From contig NC_030817.1 of assembly GCF_001704415.2 (NCBI RefSeq), forward strand, positions 28,717,550 to 28,781,549: a stretch of 64,000 bases of DNA, given 5' to 3'. The number at the start of each line of letters is the position of its first letter. Position 1 is the first letter of the stretch. This DNA comes from Capra hircus (lineage: Eukaryota > Chordata > Mammalia > Artiodactyla > Bovidae). Below are positions 1 through 11,040 of this stretch, one piece after another. The notes beneath the pieces were generated by a model. That model made no database searches. It had not been told where the DNA came from and saw only the letters and a list, made by a program, of their open reading frames with translations. Position numbers and translations under genes: made by a program.

Positions 1-86
1 ACAAAGTCTATCATCCATAAAGCTAGAAAATTTATTTTAGTACATAATGTTTTCAACGTTGAATAATATTCCACTTTATATTGCTT

Positions 87-286
87 CCCTGGTGGCTCAG
101 AGGTTAAAGCGACTGCCTGCAATGTGGGAGACCTGGGTTCGATCCCTGAATTGGGAAGATCCCCTGGAGAAGGAAATGGCAACCCACTCCAGTATTCTTG
201 CCTAGAGAATCCCATGGGCGGAGGAGCCTGGTGGGCTACAGTTCATGGGTTCGCAAAGAGTCAAACACGACTGAGCAACTTCACTT
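87..286 (+). mobile_element. Bov-tA SINE with 15-bp target-site duplication
   Basis: Typical ruminant tRNA-derived SINE: it starts with ccctggtggctcag, has a B-box-like gttcgatccc, the block gaaatggcaacccactcc, and ends in a BovB-like tail (caaagagtcaaacacgactg). A perfect duplication, cactttatattgctt, lies at 72-86 and 287-301. This proves LINE-type insertion and fixes both ends. It is non-autonomous and probably used BovB machinery. Confidence 0.95.
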
Positions 287-301
287 CACTTTATATTGCT
301 T

Positions 302-1930
302 GAGAGTTAGGCTTCTTTTCCTAACTAAATAATAATCTTATGAGGAAATGGACACTGTTATATGAGCATGTGTTTATGTACTCCAGAGCACCCAGCAGTA
401 CATGATTTCCATAAGAGTTTCTTAAATAATGCCCACTGAATTAAATTATACAAATATCGTTAAAGAATTAATACTATTGGACAGTTTTAAAGAAGTGATA
501 CAGATGGTAAAAATATCATAAATGTGAACATGGGAGTGTAAATATATTAGAGACTTCAAAAGGAACCCAAGATAAGTACTTTTAAATATTTCTTTTTGGT
601 GAAAAGTGTTTGCCTAAGCATCTAGGCTATTTACTATGAGTAAGTATCACAATACTAAACATTGATCAATACTATCAGCATGATTGATCCTTTTTATACA
701 GATCTACCTTATTCCTCTAAGGATCACATATAGGGAACTGAAATAAGGAAATGACAAACGACACAAATGTTACATTCATTTAAACATTCAGAAAAAGAAT
801 GGAAACCAGAACTCTTATTCTCAATTGTGTAACTATTACAATGTTAAATTTTAATGAATTACTAGCAAACCTAATATTGATTTAAAGTTCTCATTTATTC
901 TAGCACTATTTCTATTAGGAAGAACTTAATGTACTCAAACATGTCTTATGTTACAATGAAGAATCATATTTGGTAAGATTACACCAGAATATAAAAAATT
1001 GCCAACATTCTCCTTGCTATTAAAATGTGTGCACCTCGAAGTAGGAAAAATAAATGAAAACAATCAAGAAGGATGTAAAACATGTGAAAATATGTAGCTT
1101 AGACGTATTACTAAGCTTTGAACCTCCCTCCTAAAATATGTGGAAAATTGTAATCAGAATACGGGAATCAAGGATGCTATTTTGTTATAATAATTTTATC
1201 GATTTTTTTTGTGGATTTAGGCTTTTCTGGTGCTCAAAGTAAAAAAAAAAAAACTGGAAAAATAATTCTGATGTGCTGCAGTAGAGTTGCATAATTGTGT
1301 TGTGTACTGGTGTAGTTTCATGGATTTATAGCATCCACATAATGGAAACCATAGCAATAGCTTTCTTGGTAGCACTGAAATTGCAGTCCGTGATGCCATG
1401 GCTCCATTTAAACCAATGTAGGGGAAGTTATTTTATTTATTTGTAAAGTAAATATACAAATCATTTAAAGAACCCACAGAATGAAGGCTGATAATTTCCC
1501 TCTTAGTTTTCACTCAGTGTTAATCCCTGATATCAGTGTTTTAAAGAGCTATCAGATCCAGGCTGCACTGCCTGCTCACTCTACCTTCTCCCCTGGCTCG
1601 TCACACACCGCTGGCTCTATACCTGGGCTCTAGGCAAAGTAGCAAGGGTTGGCCCACTGTTCACATATGAGATCTTTCTCACCATCATCACCACCGTCAC
1701 TACTAGTACCCTCATTGCATGTTGAGTTTACAAATATCTCTTGTTTCTCATATTGGCTGTAATCAAAGGAGAATGGTCGCAAGAGCAATGGGAAGAGACT
1801 ATTTAAACAAAGGATTCCACTTGAAAATGTTCCAAAGTATATATTAATCACAATTCTATGCCAAATGCATAGAATTTCATGAATTGTTAACATGAGCTGA
1901 TTGTTTGATTATAAATGGAAGTTCTCAAGG
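302..1930. other. AT-rich stretch without identifiable gene
   Basis: No recognisable repeat family or exon. A 13-base A run sits near 1241. A minus-strand frame of 87 codons at 1630-1893 contains an acidic Ser/Gly/Asp-rich stretch, but it matches nothing I recognise and has no splice or promoter context. Confidence 0.5.
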
Positions 1931-1974
1931 TCTCCCCTGGGGAAGTTGGTTCACTCCCAGATTTAAGGACCTAT

Positions 1975-2031
1975 GAAAACAACAAAGAGTCAGACATGAC
2001 TAAGCGACTGAAATGAACTGAACTGAAGTGA
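1975..2031 (+). mobile_element. BovB/Bov-tA 3'-end remnant
   Basis: Short relic ending in aaatgaactgaactgaag after caaagagtcagacatgac. This is the 3' tail shared by BovB and Bov-tA. The upstream 40 bases are too degraded to say which family it came from. Confidence 0.75.
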
Positions 2032-2890
2032 AAAACATTAAGAAATTTTAGTAATGTGGTTTTTATATACCGATCCCTTTGTCTGGAAAATCCACATCTT
2101 AACAATTTTTCCTGGCCCTCCCTTCTCACTCCCTTTTTATCACATGTTATCTCTTCTACAATACCATCCTCGACTCTGCCTCACTTTTCCCTGTGCTATG
2201 CTTCCATTTGTCATGACCTTTATAAGTGTATAACTTATCCTATACATTTTTTCTCCCAATTAAACTGAAAGACTCTTTAGGGCAACAGCCTTAATGGCTG
2301 CTGCTTTATAGCACCCTAATCTGAACTAATCAGATTTGTCAGTGTAAATCGCAGATTTTCTTATCGATGTGGATTCCACATACCTGTTCTCAGTTTAGAG
2401 CTGGATTGAGAAATTTTTAGAAAGACAGATTTCTGGGCCCTATCTTTAGATATTCTAATTTAGATGATTGAAAGTATATAGAATTACACAATTTTTTAAA
2501 GATATCTCAGCTTTTAATCTCTGAAATTATACTGGTAGAACAGATGTCCCAAATATTCCTGTCCTGGGTATGCCACATTCAAACTCAAAATCAAATATAT
2601 ATTTAGCCAAAGTTAAGCTGTGAGGAAAGTTGGGTAATGGGAGCTATTCTGGTAGTCCCAAATCTCTTAATCTCCTAAACGTCCTCCTTTTCCTCAGACA
2701 TAGTTAAGAACAAGATGATCTAGAGAAGACATGCATGTGGTCAACAGAGACTTAACTCTTCCCCAGAGTATTTTCGTGTCTGTAGTTCATGCCATTTATA
2801 ACTATTAAGATTTGTATTTTAAAAATCTGTAAATCAACTGGGATATTCAAATATTTCATGTCTAAATATGCATTTTTCAATTTTATTTGA
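2032..2890. other. AT-rich sequence, L2-like part then nothing recognised
   Basis: Apart from the L2-like segment at its left, I see no gene, tandem repeat or recognisable element here. Confidence 0.4.
2090..2330 (+). mobile_element. L2-like 3' region, ancient
   Basis: Pyrimidine-rich sequence followed by ttctcccaattaaactgaaagactctttagggcaacagcc in order (quoted here only as its resemblance to the L2 tail, where a ctccc..aga-ctg block precedes gagggcaggga). Heavily diverged; family assignment is by pattern only. Confidence 0.45.
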
Positions 2891-3053
2891 TCAAATAAAA
2901 CTTCTGTGTTTATAATTTGTCAGGTTTATTTCTAACTTTATTATTAGAATTAAGATTTTTATTTATACATATAAAATTATCTATTATAACAAAGTTTCTA
3001 TCTGGGATCATTTTACTTTTGTTTTATAATCACCTTAAGAATTTTCAGTTTGT

Positions 3054-3851
3054 AAATAAATGCTGGAGAGGGTGTGGAGAAAAGGGAACACTCTTACAGT
3101 CTTGGTGGGAATGCAAACTAGTACAGCCACTATGGAGAACAGTGTGGAAATTCCCTAAAAAACTGGAAATAGAACTGCCATATGACCCAGTAATCCCACT
3201 GCTGGGCATACACACCAAGGAAACCAGAATTGAAAGAGACATGTGTACCCCCAATGTTCATCGCAGCTCTGTTTATAATAGCCAGGACATGGAAGCCACC
3301 TAGATGTCCATCAGCAGATGAATGGATAAGAAAGCTGTGGTACATATACACAACGGAGTATTACTCAGCCATTAAAAAGAATACATTTGAATCAGTTCTA
3401 ATGAGGTGGATGAAACTGGAGACTATTATACAGAGTGAAGTAAACCAGAAAGGAAAACACCAATACAGTATACTAATGCATATATATGGAGTTTGGAAGG
3501 ATGGTAATGATAACCCTGTATGTGAGACAGCAAAAGAGACGCAGATGTATAGAACAGTCTTTTGGACTCTGTGGGAGAGGGTGGGGATGGGATGATTTGG
3601 GAGAATGGCATTGAAACATGTATATTATCATATATGAAACAGATCACCAGTTCAGGTTTGATGCATGAAACAGGGTGTTCAGAGCTGGTGCAACTGGGAT
3701 GACCCAGAGGGATGGGATGGGGAAGGGGGTGGGAAGGAAGTTCAGGATGGAGAACACATGTACATCCATGATGGATTCATGTCAATGTATGGCAAAACCA
3801 TTATAATATTGTAATTAACCTCCAATTAAAATAAATCAATTTATAAAAAAA
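3054..3851 (+). mobile_element. Young L1 3' end (ORF2 C-terminus plus 3'UTR), first of a tandem pair
   Basis: Encodes a decayed end of L1 ORF2, including the cysteine-rich region (CWRGCGEKG) and PYDPVIPLLGI, in two frames at 3054-3595. A G-rich 3'UTR (gaagggggtgggaag), a polyadenylation-type aataaatcaa and an A9 tail at 3843-3851 follow. It closely resembles the corresponding part of the L1 at 55490-55799. The left edge directly follows the TSD copy gaattttcagtttgt (3039-3053), but no matching copy follows its A tail. Confidence 0.88.
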
Positions 3852-3854
3852 AAG

Positions 3855-4720
3855 AACTGCAATGAGGTATCACCTCACACCAATCAGAATGGCCATCATC
3901 AAAAAAAAAATTCCAAACAATAAATGCTGGAGAGGATGTGGAGAAAAGGGACCCCCCTCCCTACATTGTTGGTGGGAATGTAAATTGGTACAGTCACTGT
4001 GGAGAACAGTATGGAGGTTCCTCAAGAAACTGAACATAGAACTACCATATGACTCAGCAATCCCACTCCTGGGCATATTCTCAGAGAAAACCATTATTCA
4101 AGTAGATGCATGCACCCCAATGTTCATTGCAGCACTATTTACAATAGCCAGGACATGGAAGGACAAATGTCCATCAACAGAAGAAAGGATGAAGAAGATG
4201 TGGTATATGTGTATGTATATGTACACACACACACACGTGCACACACATAATGGAATATTACTCAGCCATAAAAGGGAATAAAATAGTGCCATTTGCAGAA
4301 ACATGGATGGACCTCGAGACTGTCATACAGAGTGAAGTGTGTCAGAAACAGAAAAACAAATATCATATAATATTGCATATATGTGGAATCTAGAAAAATA
4401 GTACAGATGAACTTATCTGCAAAGCAGAAATTGAGACACAGATGTGGAGAACAAACTTATGGATACCAAGGATGGAAATAAGGGTGGGATGAACTGGGAG
4501 GCTGGGATTAACATATATACACTACTATAGATAAATAATGAGAACCTACTGTATAGCACAGGAAACTCTACTCAATGCTCTATGGTGACCTAAATGAGAA
4601 AGAAATCTAAAAAAGGGAGGAGTATATGTATATGGATAACTGATTCACTTTGCTTTACAGCAAAAACTAACAACATTGTAAAGTTATACATTCCAAAAAT
4701 ATTTAAAAGTAAAAAAAAAA
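3855..4720 (+). mobile_element. Second, more diverged L1 3' end, same TSD
   Basis: Begins inside ORF2 (gcaatgaggtatcacc), repeats the same ORF2 C-terminal region as the upstream copy (CWRGCGEKG, PYDSAIPLLGI), then a different 3'UTR ending in an A10 tail at 4711-4720. The TSD copy gaattttcagtttgt follows directly at 4721-4735, matching the copy at 3039-3053. The two L1 tails were therefore apparently inserted as one unit, or the second was the host of the first. Confidence 0.85.
4204..4248 (+). repeat. (TG/CA)n microsatellite inside L1 tail
   Basis: Imperfect gtatatgta followed by acacacacacac and gtgcacacaca. It sits within the second L1 tail and splits its ORF2 remnant. Confidence 0.85.
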
Positions 4721-5247
4721 GAATTTTCAGTTTGTGTTTGCTGATAAGGTATTCTCAGTTTTGTTTGCTTTGCTTTTTGATCTGAAAATATCTTTGATTT
4801 CATTCTTCCAGGGTATAATCACTAGGTAGAGAATTTTAGCTCATTCATTATTTTCTATCAGCCTAGAGGTCTTTTTCTATTGTTCTTGTAACTTCCAAAG
4901 GTCGTAGAAAGAAATTAGCAATCAATCTATCATGCTTTTGAGTGCAACTTAGCTTTTCTTCTAGTTGCTTTTAAGATTTTTCATTTTCTAGTTTTCAAAG
5001 TTTCCTCTTTGTGTACTTTGTGTATGCATGCCTGAACCCACGTGTTATGTCTTTTAAATATATCCTCCTCAAATCTTTGAATTTATGTATTTATGTGGTA
5101 CCAGAAGTTCTTAGCCATTATCTCTTCAAATATTATTTCTTCACTATCTCTCTTCTTATTTACTTGGACTCAAGTGTATCTTAGACCTTCATACTGTATC
5201 AAGTATAGCCTTTACCATTCTGTAGTTTTCATCCTTGCTTTTAATCC

Positions 5248-5448
5248 TTGCTGCTGCTAAGTCGCATCAGTCGCGTCCGACTCTGTGCGACCCCATAGAC
5301 GGCAGCCCACCAGGCTCCCCCGTCCCTGGAATTCTCCAGGCAAGAACACTGGAATGGGTTGCCATTTCCTTCTCCAATGCATGAAAGTGAAAAGTGAAAG
5401 TGAAGTCATTCAGTCATGTCTGACTCTTAGCTATCCCATGGACTGCAA
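5248..5448 (-). mobile_element. Bov-A2 SINE
   Basis: Reads on the plus strand from ttgctgctgctaagtcgcatc through gccatttccttctccaatgc to the dimer linker gaaagtgaaaagtgaaagtg. It ends early in the second monomer near gactgcaattgcag. No convincing TSD. Inserted in the old L1. Confidence 0.9.
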
Positions 5449-5789
5449 TTGCAGATAATTTCTTTAACATCCTCAGCTTATCAATCTGTTTTTAAATTCA
5501 TTCATTTATTTTTAACTTGTTATTAGTGTTTATAATTTCTACTCAGGTCTTTTTCAGTGCTCTAATGTTACTTGTATTAGTTTCCAATTTCTTCCTGATG
5601 TTTTTAAAGTATGATTTTAATCTCAGAAATAGAGATGTTGTTTTAAGTCTGTATCTGATCACTTTTATTATCTAAAGTCCCTTGATATTTTCTCTTGTTT
5701 CTGGATCATTTTATCTTGTCACCAGGTATGATTTATAGTATTTTCTGAATATATTATTAGAAAAATATTTTCAGAGATAACTTCAAATC

Positions 5790-6602
5790 TAGGATGATGA
5801 AGCCTTCCTGAGGAAGGATTTTGCCTATTTTTGCAGGGCATCTGAGGGCAGTAACATTCTCAGAAACAAGGGCTGAGAATTTCCTTGTTCAACTAGATGA
5901 GTATCCAGAACATAGTCAAAAAATAGCTCTCCAGAGTCCCAGTCCAGGTTAGCGCTGTTAACAACTGAGCTTCTGCTGTTGGTGGGCACAAAACTCCAAA
6001 CCTCATTTCCTCTACCTCACAAAAACACCAAGAATATCCATCCTTTCAGCAACTTCCAAAAAATTGGAAAATGGTCTTAGTGCAAAAGCCCTAGATGGCA
6101 GGAAGTGTTAGGAATAAAAGTTCTTCCCCTTTTGCTTAATCCGTGTAAGCTCAGACTCGGCCCCCTACACCTCACATCTCTTACCCTTCACCAGAAACTG
6201 TCTCTGAGCTGCCTTTTCTGTATGGGCATTTGCTCCCGAGGCACAAGCACTTCTGGTTCCGCTCTGAGGTGTAGTTCTCTTCCTATTTTCAGTCTCACAA
6301 TTTCTCAGTCTCTTGTTAGGTCTCTGAACTTTTTAGAAGGTGGTTTTTTTGTCAAGCCATTTTAGTTGTCATCTCCAGGATTATTGATCCTAATTACCAG
6401 GACTGTTAGACTAAATGCTTTAATGATGTATCACTGTGTATTTATAGTCATTCTTTTATTTGATGTTGGTTCATGTTTTTTCTTTTCCATATTTTTTCAG
6501 TTTGATCAAATTGTTATCCATATCCTTTTTCATTTCTTAATTTTAGAGTTTCATGAAGCTTTTCTCAATGCTCACTGTCAAGCACATATTTCTTTACTAT
6601 TT
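5790..6602. other. AT-rich sequence, possibly more of the old L1 5' region
   Basis: No recognisable gene. Plus-strand open frames of 86 and 80 codons at 6105-6365 and 6366-6608 have no recognisable motifs. The sequence may continue the ancient L1 5'UTR, but I cannot show it. Confidence 0.3.
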
Positions 6603-6740
6603 TTTTAAAATTTTTAAGTTAAAATATAGTTGATTTACAATTCTGTGCCACTGTAAATGACACACTTTGCCATACAGCAAAGTGACTCAGTTAGATACAT
6701 ATATAAATTTTTAATATTATTTTCCATTTCTTTACTCTCA
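6603..6740 (-). mobile_element. L1 3'-end fragment
   Basis: Plus strand reads atagttgatttacaattctg and cagcaaagtgactcagttag. This is the reverse complement of the 3' end common in older artiodactyl L1s. The T/A-rich left end would be its poly(A). Confidence 0.65.
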
Positions 6741-7270
6741 TATACAATCAAGATTTCCAAAACATTTTCAACCAATATGTTTCTGCCAATAAATTGTGAC
6801 TTTTAAATATTTTTACCTGACCACTTTTCTCCTCCATGACATAGATGAGACTTGAGGATTCTTTTACTAGTTTTCTCTTTTCAAAATACCACTCATCCTC
6901 TCTTCCATGTGCTAAGTTTTGCTGATATAGCTGAGTAATATCAACAAGTTTTTATTTACAATTGGCCCCTTATATTTAAAATATCATTAAGTCACTTCTT
7001 CCTGGACAGTTTTCTACACATGCTTTGCTTTAATTTGTATGCATGGAAATGTTCTTTACTCCACAATGTCCTTTCTTGCCATTTTTGCACTGATCCATTT
7101 ATTGTTCTCCCGTATTTCACTCAGATAGGTTATGCTGCTGATGGATTCTTTCAGTGCTTACATTATCTGTGAATATTTTTCTTTCTCACTTACATGTTCA
7201 CTCTATCACTTTGGAGTTGGGAGGAAGAATTTCTTATATCCTAATTAATAGCTACCCATTATAGGCATAG
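6741..7270. other. AT-rich, no feature seen
   Basis: No gene, tandem repeat or identifiable element. Confidence 0.4.
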
Positions 7271-7272
7271 TG

Positions 7273-7490
7273 CCTTCCCAAGTGGTGCTAGTGGTAAAGT
7301 ACCCACCTGCCAGTGGCAGGAGACATAAGAGATACAGGTTCAACCCCTGGGTCAGAGAGATCCCCTGGAGAAGGAAATGGCAACCCACCCCAGTATTCTT
7401 GCCTGTAGAATCCCATGGGCAAATGAATGTGGGAGGCTGCAGTCCATAAGGTCACAAAGAGTCTGACATGATTTAAAGCAATTTAGCACG
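7273..7490 (+). mobile_element. Bov-tA SINE, diverged
   Basis: ccttcccaagtggtgctagt start, ggttcaacccctgggt B-box region, gaaatggcaacccacccc, then cacaaagagtctgacatga near the end. Several small substitutions suggest an older copy. Only a weak gcatag repeat flanks it. Confidence 0.9.
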
Positions 7491-8410
7491 CATACATAAG
7501 CATAGCAAAGTCATCAGTGCCAAACTATACTGATACAATCTCATTTCTTGAAAATCACGTTTATAGACTTAAGTGTGTTGCAGTGGGGGTGCGACATAGT
7601 TGTATAACACTCAAAGAATAAAAGTTAAAGTGAGAAATAATCCAATACTAACCAGAAGTCTGAAGTTCTGTGGTTACTTTTCCTTTGTGAATAACTTAAA
7701 AAAAAATCTGGAAGTTTGTCAGATTGTGTTTTGTCCTTAGAATTTATGAGTTTTATATGTATATATTCTTGGTCTTTTACTCTCTGTATGTAGTACTCCC
7801 TCAGGAGTGTTGTAATTTTTCTTTGTCCACTAATTGTGTCTGGCAGTGGAAGCTTTCTGTGGAATAGAAAAAGGTTTCAGAAGTCTCTGTCAATCTGGAT
7901 CAGAGGAAAAAATTTCTGGCTTATAATATCTTTGCTCTTTCTAATCCTTAAAGATGAAGTCATCTCAGCTCACATTATCATTTCAGCTCCTTCTCAGCTC
8001 CTAAAGACCAAGGGAAATTCATGAGGAACTCCTCCCTCAAGGGTAGGGGTGTGTCCATGGGTCTCCAGGATCCATGATCATCTCTTCTTCCCCAGCCCTT
8101 GTATACCCTACAGAGTAGAGATACCACAATGGTTCTTCTCCTGCACTCATGCTGTCTCATCTTGTCTCATCTTATGCAGGCTTCTCAGGCTTGTTACTCA
8201 GAAATATTGATAGATGAGTGGGATTTGGAGTTGGGAGTAGAAAAGATGAAAATGACATGAGAATCAACCTCTGCTAAAACCCACATGATGTATTAATTCC
8301 ATACATTATTGAATTCAGGTAACTAATATTAGGGATTTTGCATCTACACACTTAAGTAAAATGGGTATATATTAGACATTTCTACTTCATTTGGTTTGAG
8401 ATCAAATTTT
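7491..8410. other. AT-rich, no gene recognised
   Basis: Short open frames on both strands at 7836-8160 have no recognisable protein features. Nothing else stands out. Confidence 0.4.
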
Positions 8411-8990
8411 ATCAGCCTGTATTAATTTTGTATTGCTATATAAAAATTTACCACAATCTTGGAAGTTTAAAACAAATGTATCACAGTTTTTGTGGGTTAA
8501 GAGCCTGGGGTTTTTTAGCTGAGACTTCTGCAGCAGACTTCCCTGGTGACTTAGATGGTAAAGCATCTGCCTACATAGATGTGGGAGACCCAGGTTCGAT
8601 CCCTGGGTTGGAAAGATCCTCTGAAGAAGGAAATGGCAACCCACTCCAGTACTCTTGCCTGGAAAATCCCATGGATGGAGGAGCATGGTAGGCTACAGTC
8701 CATGGGCTCACAAAGAGTCGGACACAACTGAGCAGCTTCACTTTCACTGTTTCACTTTCTGCAGCATTACATATATTATAATGAAGGCCTGATGCACCCT
8801 CATCTGCAGGCTTGTCTAGGGAAAGATCCACTTCCCGTATCCCTCAGACTGATGACTAAATTCAAACTGTTAGCTGCAAGTTAAAGTCCCTGTTTGTTTA
8901 CCTGATGGTTGTTGGGCTGGCAGTTTACCCCTGCAGGGCTTCTAGAGACCATGCCCTAACTACCCGGTCCTCACAATAGTGCAACTTGCT
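8411..8990. mobile_element. Ancient mammalian interspersed repeat, family undetermined
   Basis: tgtattaattttgtattgct followed by accacaatcttggaagttta, and a later block catctgcaggcttgtctag, recall an old eutherian repeat whose family I cannot name. It is split by the Bov-tA at 8536-8756. Confidence 0.35.
8536..8756 (+). mobile_element. Bov-tA SINE with 10-bp TSD
   Basis: Complete copy from gacttccctggtgac to cacaactgagcagcttcac. A ttctgcagca duplication lies at 8526-8535 and 8757-8766. It interrupts an older repeat. Confidence 0.95.
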
Positions 8991-9012
8991 TCTTCAAAAC
9001 AATAGGGGAATC

Positions 9013-9030
9013 TTTTTTTTTTTTTTTTTT
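9013..9030 (+). repeat. T18 homopolymer
   Basis: Uninterrupted run of 18 T. It could be the poly(A) of an old minus-strand retrocopy, but no such copy is recognisable beside it. Confidence 0.9.
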
Positions 9031-9097
9031 GAGTGCTTAACTAATTAGGTCAGGCCTACTGGGAACAATCTCCCTTTGAAATAACTCAAAGTCAACT

Positions 9098-9443
9098 ATG
9101 GAGCTGGAGAAGACTCTTGAGACTCCCTTGGACTGTAAGGAGATTGAAATAGTCAATCCTAAAGGAAATCAACCCTGAATATTCATAGGAAGACCAATAC
9201 TGAAACTCCAACACTTTGGCCACCTGATGCAAAGAGCCCACTTATTGGAAAAGACCCTGATGCTGGGAAAAATTGAGGGCAGGAGGAGGGGGGACTACAG
9301 AGGATGAGATGGCTAGATGGCATCACCAATTCACTGGACATGAATTTGAGCAAATTCCAGGAGATAGTGAAGGACAAAGAAGCCTTCTGTGCTCCAGTCC
9401 ATGGGATCGCAGAGTCAGACAGAGTTGAGTGACTGAACAACAA
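9098..9443 (+). mobile_element. BovB 3' end, 5'-truncated, with 11-bp TSD
   Basis: Starts in the C-terminal part of the BovB frame (gagaagactcttgaga) and runs to the 3' end gagtgactgaacaacaa. A perfect caaagtcaact duplication lies at 9087-9097 and 9444-9454. Only 346 bases were copied, so it was dead on arrival. Confidence 0.94.
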
Positions 9444-9505
9444 CAAAGTCAACTGATAGGGGCTTTAAATTAAATATGCAAAATTCCTTCACCTTTGCTA
9501 TATAG

Positions 9506-10120
9506 GAAACAGTGTCAGACTTTATTTTGGGGGGCTCCAAAATTACTGCAGATGGTGACTGCAGCCATGAAATTAAAAGACGCTTACTCCTTGGGAGAAA
9601 AGTTATGAGCAGCCTAGAGAGCATATTCAAAAGCAAAGACATTACTTTGCCGACTAAGGTCCATCTAGTCAAGGCTATGGTTTTTCCAGTGCATGTATGG
9701 ATGTGAGAGTTGGACTGTCAAGAAGACTGAGCGCCGAAGAATTGATGCTTTGAACTGTGGTCTTGGAGAAGACTCTTGAGAGTCCCTTGGACAGCAAGGA
9801 GATCCAACCAGTCCATTCTGAAGGAGATCAGCCCTGGGATTTCTTTGGAAGGAATGATGCTAAAGCTGAAACTCCAGTACTTTGGCCACCTCATGTGAAG
9901 AGTTGACTCATTGGAAAAGACTCTGATGCTGGGAGGGATTGGGGGCAGGAGAAGAAGGGGACGACCCAGGATGAGATGGCTGGATGGCATCACTGACTCG
10001 ATGGACGTGAGTCTGAGTGAACTCCGGGAGATGGTGATGGACAGCGAGGCCTGGCATGCTGCAATTCATGGGGTCGTAAAGAGTTGGATGCGACTGAGCA
10101 ACTAAACTGAACTGAACTGA
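9506..10120 (+). mobile_element. BovB 3' third, 5'-truncated
   Basis: Encodes BovB residues after the RT domain: decayed frames at 9512-9706 (HEIKRRLLLGRKVMSSLES region) and 9911-10105 (RRRRGRPRMRWLDGITDSMD region). A frameshift lies between them near 9700 and a 2-base loss near 9755. It ends in the short repeats actgaactgaactga at 10106-10120. It lies only 60 bases downstream of the previous BovB. No TSD was found. Confidence 0.93.
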
Positions 10121-10329
10121 TAACCCAATTAAAAGAATGACTGTCTTGTCATAGTCACAATCCTACCTATGCTGAGGGAAGGGAATTTTGAGGAGAGATA
10201 GGAATTTAGGAGAACTTCTCAGAATTCTGTTTGCCAAGTAGCCTCATATATACCTTGATTTCTTTTTGTGTATGTGTCTGTTTCTTCTGTAATTCAGAAA
10301 CAACCTGATATCTTATAATTTTTATTCTT

Positions 10330-11040
10330 TTTAGACAATTTTTTATTCACAGTTTTTTTTTTAGCTTCTGGACATATGGGAAATTTTTATTATCATTGTT
10401 TCACTGATTCTAATTTTACTGCATTATAATTTAACAATTCTATGATGTTGACTTTATGCTATTTATTAGAGATTTCTTTGTGGCCTAATATTTGGTCATT
10501 TTAAAACCATATTCCACATGTTCAAAAAGAACAAAGATTTTCTGCTGTGTGGATATTGTTATATGCACACATGATGTGAAGATAGACTTCTGTTAGATTA
10601 AGCCACTGAGTGACCAGGGTTAATTTACTATCTCAGCAGAGCCTGACCAATACTGAATAACATGGGGAGGTTTGCTTGTTTAGAAAACTGTAAAATTCAC
10701 TGAGTTATTTGTTCAGCATTCTTTTAATGCATCTCAGAGTGTGTTCATGGGTTTACTTCTCCCTTCTGGAGAACTGCCACTAATAATGTCCTCAGAGAAG
10801 ACTTGTGAAGTAAACTTTTCAGGTCTTATTTGACTGAGAATATTGTCTCTTACATTCAAATTACTGTTTGGATCTATAGCTATAATCTCAAAATTACTTG
10901 ATGTTAGCACCCTGAAAATGTTACCACATGGTCTTCTTGTCATCAATGTTACTGTTGGGTTGTAAACAGTATGTTTCCCTATCTTTTTAAAAATTTAAAA
11001 CAATGCAATTTAGTTTTGCTTCTAAATTTTATTTTTCAGT
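10330..11040 (-). mobile_element. Ancient L1 fragments
   Basis: Plus strand ctttgtggcctaatatttgg is the reverse complement of a recognisable ORF2 linker region in old L1s. The following 10640-11040 looks like further old L1, but more weakly. A 10590-10640 interval resembles the end of another old repeat. Confidence 0.45.

Larger units (their letters stand above)
2890..5790 (-). mobile_element. Ancient L1 (L1M-type) 5' part, interrupted
   Basis: On the minus strand the blocks 2890-3053 and 4736-5790 resemble the 5'UTR/ORF1 region of old mammalian L1. On the plus strand this shows as phrases such as ctgaaaatatctttgatttc and cttcaaatattatttcttc. It is split at about 3054-4720 by the composite L1 insertion and at 5248-5448 by a SINE. 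No open frame survives. Exact subfamily and ends are uncertain. Confidence 0.55.

Noticed and set aside
87..286. tRNA gene
   Set aside because: The B-box-like sequence belongs to the tRNA-derived head of a Bov-tA SINE with a TSD and BovB-like tail. No cloverleaf is maintained. The same applies to all other SINEs here.
1630..1893. Minus-strand 87-codon frame as an exon or pseudogene
   Set aside because: No recognisable domain, splice sites or poly(A). The acidic stretch comes from a simple atcatcaccaccgtcac-type run.
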